Source of the DNA: Pseudomonadota bacterium | GTDB lineage: Bacteria; Pseudomonadota; Alphaproteobacteria; Sphingomonadales; Sphingomonadaceae | Direction: 5' to 3' | Length of the DNA: 64,000 nucleotides | Assembly: GCA_021849075.1 (NCBI GenBank) | Contig: JAJZTH010000007.1 | Span: 1-64,000 of the forward strand | Part shown: positions 43,619-51,565 of the stretch, one piece after another | How the letters are laid out: each line of letters begins with the position of its first letter | How positions within the stretch are numbered: position 1 is the first letter of the stretch | The notes under the pieces: generated by a model | Told to the model about the DNA's origin: nothing | Seen by the model: only the letters and a program-made list of their open reading frames with translations | Databases searched by the model: none | Program-made: the position numbers and the translations under genes

Positions 43619-43998
43619 TTCGTCGCGGTTTGCGGGTGGACGGTCGATTTGCCCTGGGCATAGACGTCGAAAATATCCGGTCCCATTTCCAGGCCGCTGA
43701 ACAATTCCATCGTCATCGGGCCACTGCACAGGTCGAGCATCTGGCTGACCAGTTGCTTGAAGGCGTCGGTCTTGCGGATGGCGTTCACTGCCTCCTCATT
43801 TTTGTAGGATTCGATCGCGACCATGACATTGGGATCGCGGCCAAAGCCGTAAAAGACGAAATTGGCATTTTCCTGCATGAAGGCCGTGGCATTTTGCCAG
43901 AGCGGGTTGAAGATCGCCAGAAATGCGTCCCGCTTGCCCGGTTTGATCGGGTAGCGGGATATGAAGATGTTCGATTGGGTGACGATGATGCCTGTCAT
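43600..43998 (-). CDS. ABM-domain-like small protein
   Basis: 132 residues. IFISRYPIKPGKRDAFLAIFNPLWQNATAFMQENANF and VAIESYKNEEAVNAIRKTDAFKQLVSQM follow the antibiotic-biosynthesis-monooxygenase/quinol-monooxygenase pattern (dimeric ferredoxin-like fold, cofactor-free in some). GGGAGAGGACAT precedes ATG 43998. Its promoter carries the variant TACATGC-N6-GAATGTA site. It converges on the SnoaL-like gene with a short overlap. Confidence 0.75.
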   Translation of the reverse strand: MTGIIVTQSNIFISRYPIKPGKRDAFLAIFNPLWQNATAFMQENANFVFYGFGRDPNVMVAIESYKNEEAVNAIRKTDAFKQLVSQMLDLCSGPMTMELFSGLEMGPDIFDVYAQGKSTVHPQTATNYAEFL

Positions 43999-44040
43999 AT
44001 GTCCTCTCCCTTGTCAGCATCCTTGCCGGCCGTCTTAATT

Positions 44041-44060
44041 TACATGCAATAAAGAATGTA
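44041..44060. promoter_or_regulatory. TACATGC-N6-GAATGTA operator-like site
   Basis: One mismatch from the TetR consensus (TACATTC), same AATAAA spacer as at 40918. It lies 43 bp upstream of the ABM gene start at 43998. Confidence 0.6.
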
Positions 44061-44112
44061 TGTTATCAAGGGTGGAACGGGTTGAAACATGGCATCCCGT
44101 TCCTGTCATCTG

Positions 44113-45270
44113 TCAGTCGAATGCGTCCAGCGCGCCATAATCGTCGATCGCGGCGCCCATGCGGCGCAGAAATTCCAGCGTCGTATGTTCCGGCTGCATC
44201 GCGGGCATGTCGTCCGTCGGGCGCATGGTGATCGTCCAGAAGGCGAAGGCGGTGAACATCTGCTGGCGGACATTGCGCAGAGCATCGTCAAAATTGATCT
44301 TCGCCACGCCCTTTTGCGCCATCAGGTCGATATAGAGGCGCAGCAGATCCTCCAGCCATGCGCGGCGCTGCTCCACGGTCAGCGCGGTCAGGGTGGAAAA
44401 GATGAAGTCGCGGCTCCAGTGACCGATCGTGGTCAATTGCCAGTCGGCAAGGCCCATGCGGTCATCGGGCGTGATATACCAGTTTTTCAGATGGACATCG
44501 CTGTGAATGAGGGTGCGGGGCAATTCCAGATGGCGCGCCACGGAGCGTTCGGTGGCGTCCCAGATTTCGCCGCTGCGTCGGAGCAGACCGGCGGTCAGGA
44601 CATGGGCCGCCGCATCAACGCCTTTGGCGCAAAAGTCGGGAAAGTCGGGTGCGCCGTGCATCATGTCGCGCCACCAGACCGGCCAATGTTTGAAGGGCAG
44701 GGTGGCGCTGCCCAGTTCCGGGCTTTCATAGAAGCGGGAGTGGAGGCTGGACAGCGTCGTCACCAGCGCTTCGGCCTGATTGCGCGTCAGCGTGGTGCGT
44801 TCGTCCGGGAAATGCACCTTGCCCGCCATGTCGTCCATCATGATCAGATAGGCGAAACTGTCGGGATCGAATTTGGCGAAGCGCGGCGTCGGCGCTTCGA
44901 AATCGATGCGGGGTCGGACGAGATTGTAGAAGTCCGATTCTGCCCGCGCCGTATCCGACACGCCCAGGACGATGCGATTTTCCAGCGTTTCCGCCGCCTT
45001 GCAGAAGACCGTGGCGGGCAGGCCGGCGGCCCGGGCCGCGTCATTGTAGGACAGGAAGATGCGACGTCGATTGGAGGAGCCATCGTCCCGTTCGTCAAAG
45101 CGAAAATCCGTCACCGCGCCGCCCGGTATGTCGGCGCACAGCACCGCCGTCAGCCAGTTATGCGTGATTGCTGCATAGCTGGTGGGCACTTCATGTCTCT
45201 GGGTCACGGGGCGGTCATGATCGACCTCCGCCGCATAGGCCGCCTTGATCGCTTCCGCCGATGCTCCCAT
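44113..45270 (-). CDS. APH-fold kinase, paralogue of the gene at 62685
   Basis: 385 residues. Catalytic loop H256-x-D258-x4-N263 (IHSDVHLKN) and D276 in GLADWQL. Shares SSNRRRI-LSYNDAARAAGLP-VFCKA with the kinase at 62685 (TSNRRRIYLDYNDAGQAAGLP). Catabolic APH-like proteins often act on hydroxylated intermediates; here it is divergent from the SDR at 45467 and lies next to the TetR regulon. AGGAG precedes ATG 45270. Confidence 0.9.
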   Translation of the reverse strand: MGASAEAIKAAYAAEVDHDRPVTQRHEVPTSYAAITHNWLTAVLCADIPGGAVTDFRFDERDDGSSNRRRIFLSYNDAARAAGLPATVFCKAAETLENRIVLGVSDTARAESDFYNLVRPRIDFEAPTPRFAKFDPDSFAYLIMMDDMAGKVHFPDERTTLTRNQAEALVTTLSSLHSRFYESPELGSATLPFKHWPVWWRDMMHGAPDFPDFCAKGVDAAAHVLTAGLLRRSGEIWDATERSVARHLELPRTLIHSDVHLKNWYITPDDRMGLADWQLTTIGHWSRDFIFSTLTALTVEQRRAWLEDLLRLYIDLMAQKGVAKINFDDALRNVRQQMFTAFAFWTITMRPTDDMPAMQPEHTTLEFLRRMGAAIDDYGALDAFD

Positions 45271-45378
45271 CGATCCTGCTCCTTAAAATTGATCGTTATG
45301 AAGCATATGATTAGCTTGTATAGAGATTTTGGCAAGGGTGAGGATGGCGTACATAATAAGGATTTGCACTTTGGCCAT

Positions 45379-45410
45379 ATGCATATAATATGCATGCAAA
45401 CATGAATGTA
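45379..45410. promoter_or_regulatory. Divergent promoter with TGCATGC-N6-GAATGTA and ATGCAT sites
   Basis: A degenerate TetR-type site (45391-45410; right arm perfect) overlaps ATATGCATATAATATGCAT. It lies between the kinase (leftward, 45270) and the SDR (rightward, 45467). Weakest of the five TetR-type sites. Confidence 0.5.
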
Positions 45411-45466
45411 AGTGCGGTTGTGCGTGAGCGGTCGACGGTCGCGCCAGCCATGATGGGAGAGAGGAT

Positions 45467-46294
45467 TTGAACCAGCAAGCCATGGCGTTTGGCCTGGACC
45501 TGAAGGGCAAGGTCGCCGTCGTTCTGGGCGCTTCGGCGGAAGGTGGGACCGGCTGGGCGATCGCCGAAACGCTGGCCCGTAATGGCGCGAGCGTCGTGGT
45601 CGCCGCACGCAGCCTGCCGCCGCTGGAGCGGCTGGCGGAGCGAATCGGCGGCGCGGCCTTCCGCTGCGACGCCGGGGTCGAAGAGGATATCAGGGCGCTG
45701 GCCGCCTTTGCGCTGGAACGCTATGGCCGGGTCGACATTGCGGTGAACAGCGCCGGCCTGCCCGTCATGGGCATGATATCGGAAATGACGCAGGAACTGC
45801 TGGACAATGCGACCCGCGTCAATTTCCACGGGCCGACCTTTTTCATCAAATATATGGCCCAGGCGATCGACAGCAACGGATCGATCATCTTCATATCGTC
45901 CATGTCGACGACCCATCCGGTCATGCCGCACATCGCCTATGCCGCCGCCAAGTCGGCCGCCGATTGCATCGTGCGCTATGCCGCCATTGAATATGGACCC
46001 CGCAACATAAGGGTCAATTCGATCCTGCCGGGGCCGATCAATTCGGACATGGCGAAGGAAGCCTTTGCCGATCCCGATTTCGAACGCGCCTATGCGCGCG
46101 AAATTCCGATCGGGCGAGTCGGCCTGCCGGACGATTTCGCCAACGCCGTGCTGTGGCTGGCCGGGCCGTCCTATGTGTCCGGCCTCAATTTGCAGGTGAA
46201 TGGCGGCAACCAGCTCACCCGCATGCCGCGCCCCGATGAACTGGCCAAGGGCGCCGATTCCTATGGCTCCGGCAAGGCGCTGGGCGACCGCTGA
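45467..46294 (+). CDS. SDR with LGASAEGGTGWAI nucleotide motif
   Basis: 275 residues. Nucleotide motif LGASAEGGTGWAIAETL, catalytic Ser in FISSMSTT and YAAAK dyad; C-terminus ends GADSYGSGKALGDR. Close paralogue of the SDR at 56685 (LGASAEGGTGWAISEAL, ending GADAYRSDK). TTG 45467 is the likely start since GGGAGAG lies 5-6 nt upstream; ATG 45482 is the alternative. It heads an operon with a kinase-like gene and an orphan gene. Confidence 0.9.
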   Translation: MNQQAMAFGLDLKGKVAVVLGASAEGGTGWAIAETLARNGASVVVAARSLPPLERLAERIGGAAFRCDAGVEEDIRALAAFALERYGRVDIAVNSAGLPVMGMISEMTQELLDNATRVNFHGPTFFIKYMAQAIDSNGSIIFISSMSTTHPVMPHIAYAAAKSAADCIVRYAAIEYGPRNIRVNSILPGPINSDMAKEAFADPDFERAYAREIPIGRVGLPDDFANAVLWLAGPSYVSGLNLQVNGGNQLTRMPRPDELAKGADSYGSGKALGDR

Positions 46295-46325
46295 CAATAG
46301 CAACGCATAATGGAGAGGTAGAGGC

Positions 46326-47381
46326 GTGGAACTGCTGAAACGGCCGCTCGCCGAATATATCCGCCACCTTTACGGGGAAGAGGCGGTTCTGGAACATGAT
46401 GTGCGCTATCCCCGGGGATCGTCGCGCCTGACCTGGTTTGTCGATTATCGGGAACGGCCCGGCGCTGACCTGTCCTCCATCGTCCTGCGCGCCGATTTCG
46501 AGGGCGGGAGTACGATCCACAGCTCGCTGGAGCAGGAATATTTCATGTATGAGCGGCTGGGGCAGAGCGCTGTCCCGGTCGCGCCGGTGCTAAGGTGGGA
46601 AGCGGATGAACAATGGGCCGAGCGTCCCTTCTACATCCGCCGGCAGATCAAGGGCGACTGGGAAATCCCGCATTTCAAGGACCCCGATCCCCAATATGAC
46701 GCGATGCGCATTGCCGTGTCGAAGGAGCATATGCGCAAACTTGCATTGGTGCATCAGGTGGACTGGAAGGCGCTCGGCTTTGATACGCGCTTGTCCGCGC
46801 CCGCCAGCCGGGAGGCATGCGCCGGGCACTTCATCGACCGGCTGATGGCGCAACTGGCCGATTTCCAGCGCGAACCCATGCCAGTGGTGGTCGAATGCCT
46901 GTCCGCGCTGAAGAAGGGCGCGCCGGTCGCGCCCTGCATTTCGCTGTGCAAGGGCACGAACGGGCTGGGCGAGGAGATATTCCTGGATGGCGAGATCGTC
47001 GCCATGAGCGACTGGGAGGAAGCATCCATCGGCGATCCGGCGGCCGATTTCGCATCCTTGCAGGATCTGATCCCGGAGATTGAGCGGAATGGCGCCAAGC
47101 TCTGGGGGCTGGAACAGGCGTTGACCTATTATCGGGAGGTCAGCGGCATCGACCTGCCGATCGAGAATGTCCATTTCTATCAGCGGCTGCGCACGCTGGG
47201 CGCCATCCTTTATGGGCACAAGGCGGCGGTCGTCCTGCACAATGGCAAAGCGGATATCCGGCAGGCATGGACCGGGACCGAAGTCTTCCATCTGGCCAAG
47301 CGCATGCTGGCTGGCGCGGGCGGGTTGGGAAAGCCCATCGATCCTGCCTGGTTTGCTCAAATGAACGAGACTGTCGCATGA
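46326..47381 (+). CDS. Degenerate APH-fold kinase-like protein
   Basis: 351 residues. ATP-binding N-lobe (DFEGGSTIHSSLEQEYFMYERL) and the metal-binding D229 in MSDWEEASIGDPAADFA are kept, but the catalytic loop reads C-K-G-T-N-G-L-G-E-E instead of H-x-D-x4-N, so His, Asp and Asn are all lost. It may be a pseudokinase or scaffold. GTG 46326 is the start after GGAGAGGTAGAGGC. It lies 31 bp after the SDR and overlaps the next gene by ATGA. Confidence 0.8.
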   Translation: MELLKRPLAEYIRHLYGEEAVLEHDVRYPRGSSRLTWFVDYRERPGADLSSIVLRADFEGGSTIHSSLEQEYFMYERLGQSAVPVAPVLRWEADEQWAERPFYIRRQIKGDWEIPHFKDPDPQYDAMRIAVSKEHMRKLALVHQVDWKALGFDTRLSAPASREACAGHFIDRLMAQLADFQREPMPVVVECLSALKKGAPVAPCISLCKGTNGLGEEIFLDGEIVAMSDWEEASIGDPAADFASLQDLIPEIERNGAKLWGLEQALTYYREVSGIDLPIENVHFYQRLRTLGAILYGHKAAVVLHNGKADIRQAWTGTEVFHLAKRMLAGAGGLGKPIDPAWFAQMNETVA

Positions 47382-47887
47382 CCCCGATCCTGACCCCGAC
47401 CGCAACCGAAGTGCTGCGCTGCGTGCGCGAAACCATGGAAAGCGGCATCATTCCATCGCTGTCGGGCCGCACCGAACGCAGCAACGCCGCTACGATCCAA
47501 CATATGCTGCGCTTTGTGGAGCATCGCATCGACAAGGAAGGGCAGTTGTTGTTCGACGAAATTGCCTATCTGCGCGACCTTTTCCCCGCTGCGCTGGATT
47601 GGCTGGGCAGCCAATCGGATGCGGCGGGACTGAAGGCCGCGATCGGGCGGGCGATCGACGCGACGCCTGATCCGACCCTCTATCCATCGCTTGCGCGCCT
47701 GAGCGAAACGGTCGCCGCGCTGCGGCAGCATGTGTGCGATTTGCTGCTGCTTTTACAGGCCGCGCCGGAGAATGACGGTCAGGCGGTCGACCTCCATCAG
47801 AGGCTGCGCGATTATATCGTGTGGCAACTGGAACAGGAAGGCGGCATGGTGGAGCCAGCCTTCATCGGCCATGGGCCGCGGCGGTAG
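47378..47887 (+). CDS. Orphan helical protein coupled to the kinase-like gene
   Basis: 169 residues, predicted mostly helical (RETMESGIIPSL, LQHMLRF..., VAALRQHVCDLLLLLQ, LRDYIVWQLEQEGGMVEP), soluble, with no signal peptide. I do not recognise a family. Its start overlaps the stop of the degenerate kinase (ATGA), so the two proteins may form a complex. An Asp/Glu/His content near the N- and C-termini does not form a known motif. Confidence 0.65.
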   Translation: MTPILTPTATEVLRCVRETMESGIIPSLSGRTERSNAATIQHMLRFVEHRIDKEGQLLFDEIAYLRDLFPAALDWLGSQSDAAGLKAAIGRAIDATPDPTLYPSLARLSETVAALRQHVCDLLLLLQAAPENDGQAVDLHQRLRDYIVWQLEQEGGMVEPAFIGHGPRR

Positions 47888-47897
47888 CAAAATTTTG

Positions 47898-47927
47898 TGT
47901 GCGGGGCGGCGGCAACGCCGCCCCGCA
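47898..47927. terminator. Hairpin between converging genes
   Basis: GTGCGGGGCGGCG and CGCCGCCCCGCAC form a 13-bp perfect stem with GCAA loop, lacking a T-run on the + side but followed on the minus side by an A/T-rich stretch. Probable bidirectional terminator for the orphan gene (rightward) and SDR (leftward). Confidence 0.55.
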
Positions 47928-47934
47928 CTGTCGT

Positions 47935-48783
47935 TCAGGCCGGCGCTGTTTCTCCGGACATCATCGCCGCCATCATGGCATCCATCTCCGCGTCGGACAG
48001 GCTGTGCGCGGCGCCGATAAGCTGTTCGGCGTCAGCCCCGGCCGCATAGCGGGCAGCCGGCGCTGCATCGGTCAGGGCGCGCACCACGACATTGGCGACC
48101 TGTTCCGGGGTGGAGGCGGTGCTGATGTGGCTGGCGTGCGCGGCCGCGCGGAAGCCGCGATAGAAATGGCCGTAGAGCGCATCGTCTTGCGGCGTCAGTT
48201 CCTCGATCATCTGGCTGACCTGCGCCAGTTGCGTGTCGACCATGGGGGTCTTGATCCCGCCCGGCTCCACCAGCGCCACATGGACGCCCTGTCCCGCCAC
48301 TTCGCGGCGCATGGCGTCGGCCAGCCCCTCCAGGCCGAATTTGGAGGCGCTATATTGGCCGACAAAGGGCATCGCCACCTTGCCCGCCATCGAACTGATG
48401 AAGACGAGCCGGCCTTTGTTCGCGCGCAGCGACGGAACGGCGGCCTGAAAGATGGCGAGCGCGGACAGGATGTTGACGTCCAGCGTGCGGGCGACCTGAT
48501 CGAGATCGGCCATTTCCAAAATGCCGATCGGTGCGACGGCTGCGCAGACGGCTACGCCGTCCAGCCGATCGTCGCCGATCGCAGCGCGTACGGCCTGAAC
48601 GACGGAGGCCGGTTGAGAAAGATCGAGCGGGAATGTCGCAACATCGGCGTGCGCGGACGCGACGGCCGCCGCTTCCCGATTATCAAGGACGGATGCGATG
48701 ACTTCATCGCCTGCCGCCCTGAGCGCCGAGACGAGGGCCGAACCCACGCCACCAGCGCCGCCAATTACCAGATATCGTGCCAT
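47935..48783 (-). CDS. Short-chain dehydrogenase/reductase
   Basis: 282 residues. GGAGGVGSALVSALRAAG nucleotide motif, FISSMAGKVAMP, YSASK dyad; NNAG is replaced by VCAAVAP. The C-terminal ~40 residues after the fold (AAARYAAGADAEQLIGAAHSLSD) are longer than the classical SDR. MARYLVIGG was taken as start (AGGAGCAGGAT precedes ATG 48783); an upstream ATG would add 16 residues. Transcribed leftward 87 bp before the TonB receptor 2 stop. Confidence 0.88.
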   Translation of the reverse strand: MARYLVIGGAGGVGSALVSALRAAGDEVIASVLDNREAAAVASAHADVATFPLDLSQPASVVQAVRAAIGDDRLDGVAVCAAVAPIGILEMADLDQVARTLDVNILSALAIFQAAVPSLRANKGRLVFISSMAGKVAMPFVGQYSASKFGLEGLADAMRREVAGQGVHVALVEPGGIKTPMVDTQLAQVSQMIEELTPQDDALYGHFYRGFRAAAHASHISTASTPEQVANVVVRALTDAAPAARYAAGADAEQLIGAAHSLSDAEMDAMMAAMMSGETAPA

Positions 48784-48870
48784 ATCCTGCTCCTGAAAAT
48801 GCCTGTTATGGTAAAAGGGTCTGCCGATCATGCACCGGCAGACCCATGGTGGCGATGCAAGATCGGGAAG

Positions 48871-51312
48871 TTATTGCCCGAACTTGTAGGACAGACGGAT
48901 CATCACTTCGCGCCCGCGGCTGACCGCGGCGAAGCGATCGCCCGGCACGCCCGCCGCCGTCCCGGTGCCGCTGCCGGTGAAGGGCACATCAGTCGAGGCG
49001 ACATAATAATATTTGTTGGTGAGGTTCCGGCCGACCAGTGCGACTTCCCATTGGTCGTCGGTGTCGCCAACGCGCAGCGATGCGTCGAGCAGCGTATATT
49101 TGGGCATGCGGCCATTGGGCGCGGAGGTCGCGTCCGTCAGGAAGCTGCTGGAATAATTGGCATCGACCGACAGGCCCAGCTTGATCGCTTCGCTCAGCGG
49201 CGTTTCATAGGAAAAGCCGCTCGACAGGTTCCAGCGCGGGGCGCGGGGGATTTCGGCCCCCGACAGATCCTGCACCGGCGCGCCGGAGGCGCCGATGACG
49301 CAGCCCAGCGTCGGCGTCTGGCCATTATAGCAGGGCGCGTTGGCGAAGGCGGCATAGCGCGCATGATTATAGGCGGCCGCCCCATGAACCGACAGGCCAT
49401 CAAGCGGCGTGCGATAGTTGAAGTCGAATTCCACGCCCTTGATCTTGGTCGACGCTGCGTTGCGGATGGTGGAGCTGGCGTTGGTGAAATTGACGACCTG
49501 AAGATCATCGACGCGGTAGGTGTAGGCGGCCATGTTGATGCGCAGCGTGCGGTCCAGAAGGGCGGCTTTCACGCCGGCTTCGAAGCCCTTGATGGTCTGC
49601 GGGTCGTAGGACAGGTCGGTGGTCGCGATATTGTCGACCGAGCTGGAATTGAAGCCGCCCGACAGGAAGCCATGTTTATAGTTGCCGAAGATCGTCAGAT
49701 CCTGGGTCGGACGATAGGAGACGCTGATTTCCGGCGAGAAATCATTCCAGTTGCCGCTGCGCTTGACCAGCTGATCGGTGACGTCGACCATATTGTCGAA
49801 CGTGTTCTGGACCGGATCGACGAAGCCGACGCCGCCATTGATGCCATTCAGCACCTTGGTCAGCTTCTTCTTCTCATAGGAATAACGGCCACCGGCGGTG
49901 ATTTCGATCTGCTCGATCGGCTTGTAGCTCATCTGGAGGAATGCCGAATAGGCCGTGCCCTTCTGCACGAAATAATAGTTGTTGATCTGGAAGGGCGTGC
50001 GCAGCGGAATGAAGCCCAGGCCATTGGCGGTCAGCGAGGCGAGGCCGCTTTCTTCGGCCGCGAACAGGAAGGTCTTCGATCCCGTCTCGGCCTTTGTGAC
50101 ACCGAGATAGACGCCTGCGGTGAAGTTTAGCGGGCCGTCATAATCGGTCTGGACGCGCAGTTCCTGGCTGAATTCCTTATCCTTGTAGATGTTGCGGCTG
50201 GGCAGTGCGATCGAATAGTCATTTTCGTAATTTTCGGCCTGGATCAGGTCGACGTCATAATAGCCGGTGATAGAGGTCAGCTTGACCTCGTCCGACGGGC
50301 TGTAGTTCATTTCCAGCCCAGTCAGGATCTGGCGCTGGCGGCCATAGGGTTCCCCGTCGCGGAAGGTGGGATCGAGCGTGCCGACGATCGGGCCGGAGGA
50401 GCCGCGGATGATCTGGTCGTCCGCCTTGCAATTGTCGGTCGATCCCGACTGGGGCGAACCGAACGGGCAATGGATGAATTCGCCCGCCTGGGCCGGGCCG
50501 GCATATTTGGTGCGGCCGACATTGACCTTCAGCCGGGCATCGAAATTGTCGGTCGGTTCCCATTTCACCGTGCCGCGGATCGCATAGTCGCGATTATGGG
50601 GCAGGCGCTGTTCCTTGGGATAGAGATAGGCGGTTTCAGGCACCTGGTTGTTCAGGTCGCCCTCGATCCGCGAATAATAGCCGGCCAGGCGCACGCCCAG
50701 CGTTTCGGTGACGGGACCGGAGACATAGCCTTCCAGCCGCAGTTCGTCGGCGTTGAATTCATAGCCGCCGCTTAGTTTCGCTTCGAAGCTGCTGGTCGGA
50801 TCGGCGGTGCGGATGGACACCACGCCGCCCGGGCTGTTCTTGCCATAGAAGAGCGCCTGCGGTCCCTTGAGCACTTCGACCTGAGCGATGTCGGTGTCGC
50901 TCATGCGGCGGACGGTCGCCTTGGCGATCTGGACGCCGTCAATGTTGAAGGACACGGCCTGATCGCCAAAGGGGTTGCTGTCCGGGCCGCTGATGCCGCG
51001 CAGTGCGATGTTGCCGCCCTGCACCGATCCGTTCTGCGGCGCGATGATGAGCTGGGGCACGATGCGCGCGATGCCGTCCAGATTGGTGACGGAGCGGCGG
51101 GAGAGTTCGCTGGCGCCCACGGCCGTCATCACGACCGGGACCGCGATCGAGGATTCGTCGCGCTTGCGGGCGGTGACGACGATATCGTCCAGGCTGGCAG
51201 TGGGCTGATGCGCCGTGCTGTCGGTGCTACCCTGCGCCATCGCGATGCTGGAGGAGGACGCAAGCAGCGCTGCAACGAACAGCGTATCGCGCACGATGAT
51301 ATGGCTTTTCAA
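48871..51312 (-). CDS. TonB-dependent outer-membrane receptor 2
   Basis: 813 residues. Signal peptide (SHIIVRDTLFVAALLASSSSIAMAQ), TonB-box-like DDIVVTARKRDESSIAVPVVM, plug domain (GIARIVPQLIIAPQNG, KGPQALFYGKNSPGGVV) and a 22-strand-type barrel ending SYKFGQ. The start is a TTG at 51312: GGGAGAG lies 5 nt upstream. It is divergent from the FAD oxidoreductase at 51566 over a region with GTATATTAACGTACCAT- and CTAGGGTACTAG-type sites. Substrate probably the same as for the cluster. Confidence 0.94.
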   Translation of the reverse strand: MKSHIIVRDTLFVAALLASSSSIAMAQGSTDSTAHQPTASLDDIVVTARKRDESSIAVPVVMTAVGASELSRRSVTNLDGIARIVPQLIIAPQNGSVQGGNIALRGISGPDSNPFGDQAVSFNIDGVQIAKATVRRMSDTDIAQVEVLKGPQALFYGKNSPGGVVSIRTADPTSSFEAKLSGGYEFNADELRLEGYVSGPVTETLGVRLAGYYSRIEGDLNNQVPETAYLYPKEQRLPHNRDYAIRGTVKWEPTDNFDARLKVNVGRTKYAGPAQAGEFIHCPFGSPQSGSTDNCKADDQIIRGSSGPIVGTLDPTFRDGEPYGRQRQILTGLEMNYSPSDEVKLTSITGYYDVDLIQAENYENDYSIALPSRNIYKDKEFSQELRVQTDYDGPLNFTAGVYLGVTKAETGSKTFLFAAEESGLASLTANGLGFIPLRTPFQINNYYFVQKGTAYSAFLQMSYKPIEQIEITAGGRYSYEKKKLTKVLNGINGGVGFVDPVQNTFDNMVDVTDQLVKRSGNWNDFSPEISVSYRPTQDLTIFGNYKHGFLSGGFNSSSVDNIATTDLSYDPQTIKGFEAGVKAALLDRTLRINMAAYTYRVDDLQVVNFTNASSTIRNAASTKIKGVEFDFNYRTPLDGLSVHGAAAYNHARYAAFANAPCYNGQTPTLGCVIGASGAPVQDLSGAEIPRAPRWNLSSGFSYETPLSEAIKLGLSVDANYSSSFLTDATSAPNGRMPKYTLLDASLRVGDTDDQWEVALVGRNLTNKYYYVASTDVPFTGSGTGTAAGVPGDRFAAVSRGREVMIRLSYKFGQ

Positions 51313-51366
51313 CTCTACTCTCCCGGAACATATTTTGGGTCCGTTTCGACCGACTGCAAACATATA

Positions 51367-51465
51367 GTATATTAACGTACCATACGTCAAAGGATTATAC
51401 GCATATTGCCAAAATCGCCATAGCGGCTATCGTCCCCCTTGCAATCTGGTAAGCTAGGGTACTAG
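51367..51465. promoter_or_regulatory. Divergent promoter with two GTATGCTAG-family sites
   Basis: GTATATTAACGTACCAT (51367-51383) and GTAAGCTAGGGTACTAG (51449-51465) lie between TonB receptor 2 (leftward, 51312) and the FAD oxidoreductase (rightward, 51566). Both match the degenerate shared motif. No gene was seen in the 253-bp gap. Confidence 0.5.
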
Positions 51466-51565
51466 ATTGCCGTAACACGCCAGGAAGCGTCATAAGACGG
51501 CCTGATATGTGAGAGCCAAGGCTCGGTAATATCGGGCGAATGTCGGCATGGAGAGGAATGGGCGC

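Noticed and set aside
47821-50130. A long open frame on the + strand opposite TonB receptor 2 and the SDR
   Set aside because: It is antisense to two genes with clear signal peptide, domains and codon pattern; long antisense frames are common in high-GC DNA. Its translation is rich in His, Arg and Ala and shows no family.
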